Source: Candidatus Omnitrophota bacterium (lineage in GTDB: Bacteria > Omnitrophota > Gorgyraeia > B26-G9). Taken from it: 6,086 nucleotides of DNA. Under the pieces are notes generated by a model. The model did not search any database. It was not told the origin of the DNA and saw nothing but the letters and a program-made list of their open reading frames with translations. Location of the stretch: positions 1 to 6,086 of the forward strand of contig JAGYOO010000094.1 of NCBI GenBank assembly GCA_018399295.1. The letters run 5' to 3'. Position numbers and translations under genes: made by a program. This document shows, in pieces, positions 5,901 to 6,086 of this stretch. Each line of letters opens with the position of its first letter. The first letter of the stretch is position 1.

Positions 5901-6086
5901 CAGACAATCCGGGGAAAAAGCGGGTCGCCTTTCTTCAGCCGCTCTACTTCCGTAAGTGCTTCTATCTTTGCCGCGGTTTCCGGAAGGAAACAGGCAATAT
6001 TTTTTCGGATCCCCCGGATAACCTGGACAAGCACGTAAATAAAGTCCCGTAACTCATCCTCCCGGCCTTCGCGGGAAAGAATCCAG
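5900..6086 (-). CDS. metG: MetG, methionyl-tRNA synthetase, C-terminal fragment (5' end beyond window)
   Basis: Only the last 61 residues are inside the window, on a frame that I translated by hand and that is open to the right edge. Features typical of the class I MetRS anticodon-binding helix bundle are present: an opening WILSREGRE (residues 1-9 of the fragment), a helix around LRDFIYVLVQVIRGI, the FLPETAAKI segment (33-41) corresponding to the family's 'PFMPETAxKI', and the end KKGDPLFPRIV matching the usual 'GEPLFPRI' terminus. The protein stops right after this motif, so it has no C-terminal Trbp111-like tRNA-binding domain, which some MetRS carry and others lack. The TGA at 5900-5902 shares a base with the tatD ATG. 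The adjacent tatD gene supports the assignment, since the pair is widespread. Confidence 0.8.
   Translation of the reverse strand, partial: WILSREGREDELRDFIYVLVQVIRGIRKNIACFLPETAAKIEALTEVERLKKGDPLFPRIV

Noticed and set aside
1..6086. Defence system, mobile element or biosynthetic island
   Set aside because: All eight genes belong to recognised families, mostly conserved housekeeping, tightly packed on one strand with uniform composition. No transposase, integrase, direct repeats or tRNA attachment site was seen.

Overview
The window is a dense block of eight genes, all on the minus strand, so transcription runs from high to low coordinates. In that order they are: the 3' end of metG (methionyl-tRNA synthetase), tatD (metal-dependent nuclease/hydrolase), a DUF362 protein with a C-terminal 2x[4Fe-4S] ferredoxin domain, a PleD-like response regulator (REC-GGDEF diguanylate cyclase), mtnA, thiL, tsaE and the first 203 codons of tsaB. 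Six of the seven junctions overlap or abut (TGATG, GTGA, TAGATG, 13 bp, 13 bp, ATGA). The only real gap is about 40 bp between tatD and the DUF362 gene, and it holds a plausible promoter. No stretch over 300 bases lacks a gene. I saw no RNA gene, insertion sequence, CRISPR array or prophage part.

The organism is a bacterium of moderate GC (mid-50s % by eye), with CCGG-rich composition and ATG/GTG starts. The iron-sulfur DUF362 protein suggests an anaerobe. The thiL-tsaE-tsaB order is shared with many bacteria (in Bacillus subtilis it continues to rimI and tsaD), and metG-tatD is also a widespread pair. Joining these two blocks through DUF362, a GGDEF regulator and mtnA is less familiar. The short ThiL variant and the overall set recall uncultured lineages such as Omnitrophota, but this is only an impression and cannot be settled from the window.

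Functionally the cluster is mostly translation and cofactor housekeeping: Met-tRNA charging (MetG), t6A37 tRNA modification (TsaE, TsaB), thiamine diphosphate synthesis (ThiL) and salvage of the S-adenosylmethionine by-product methylthioadenosine (MtnA). The odd members are the DUF362 ferredoxin-like protein and the c-di-GMP synthase, which are joined by a GTGA overlap and a strong ribosome binding site.

I found no clearly new multi-gene system. The best leads are a heptameric A-AAA-AAA slippery site placed so that a -1 shift would fuse TsaE to TsaB, a possible leaderless promoter before the DUF362 gene, and the embedding of a complete, apparently active GGDEF regulator in a housekeeping operon.
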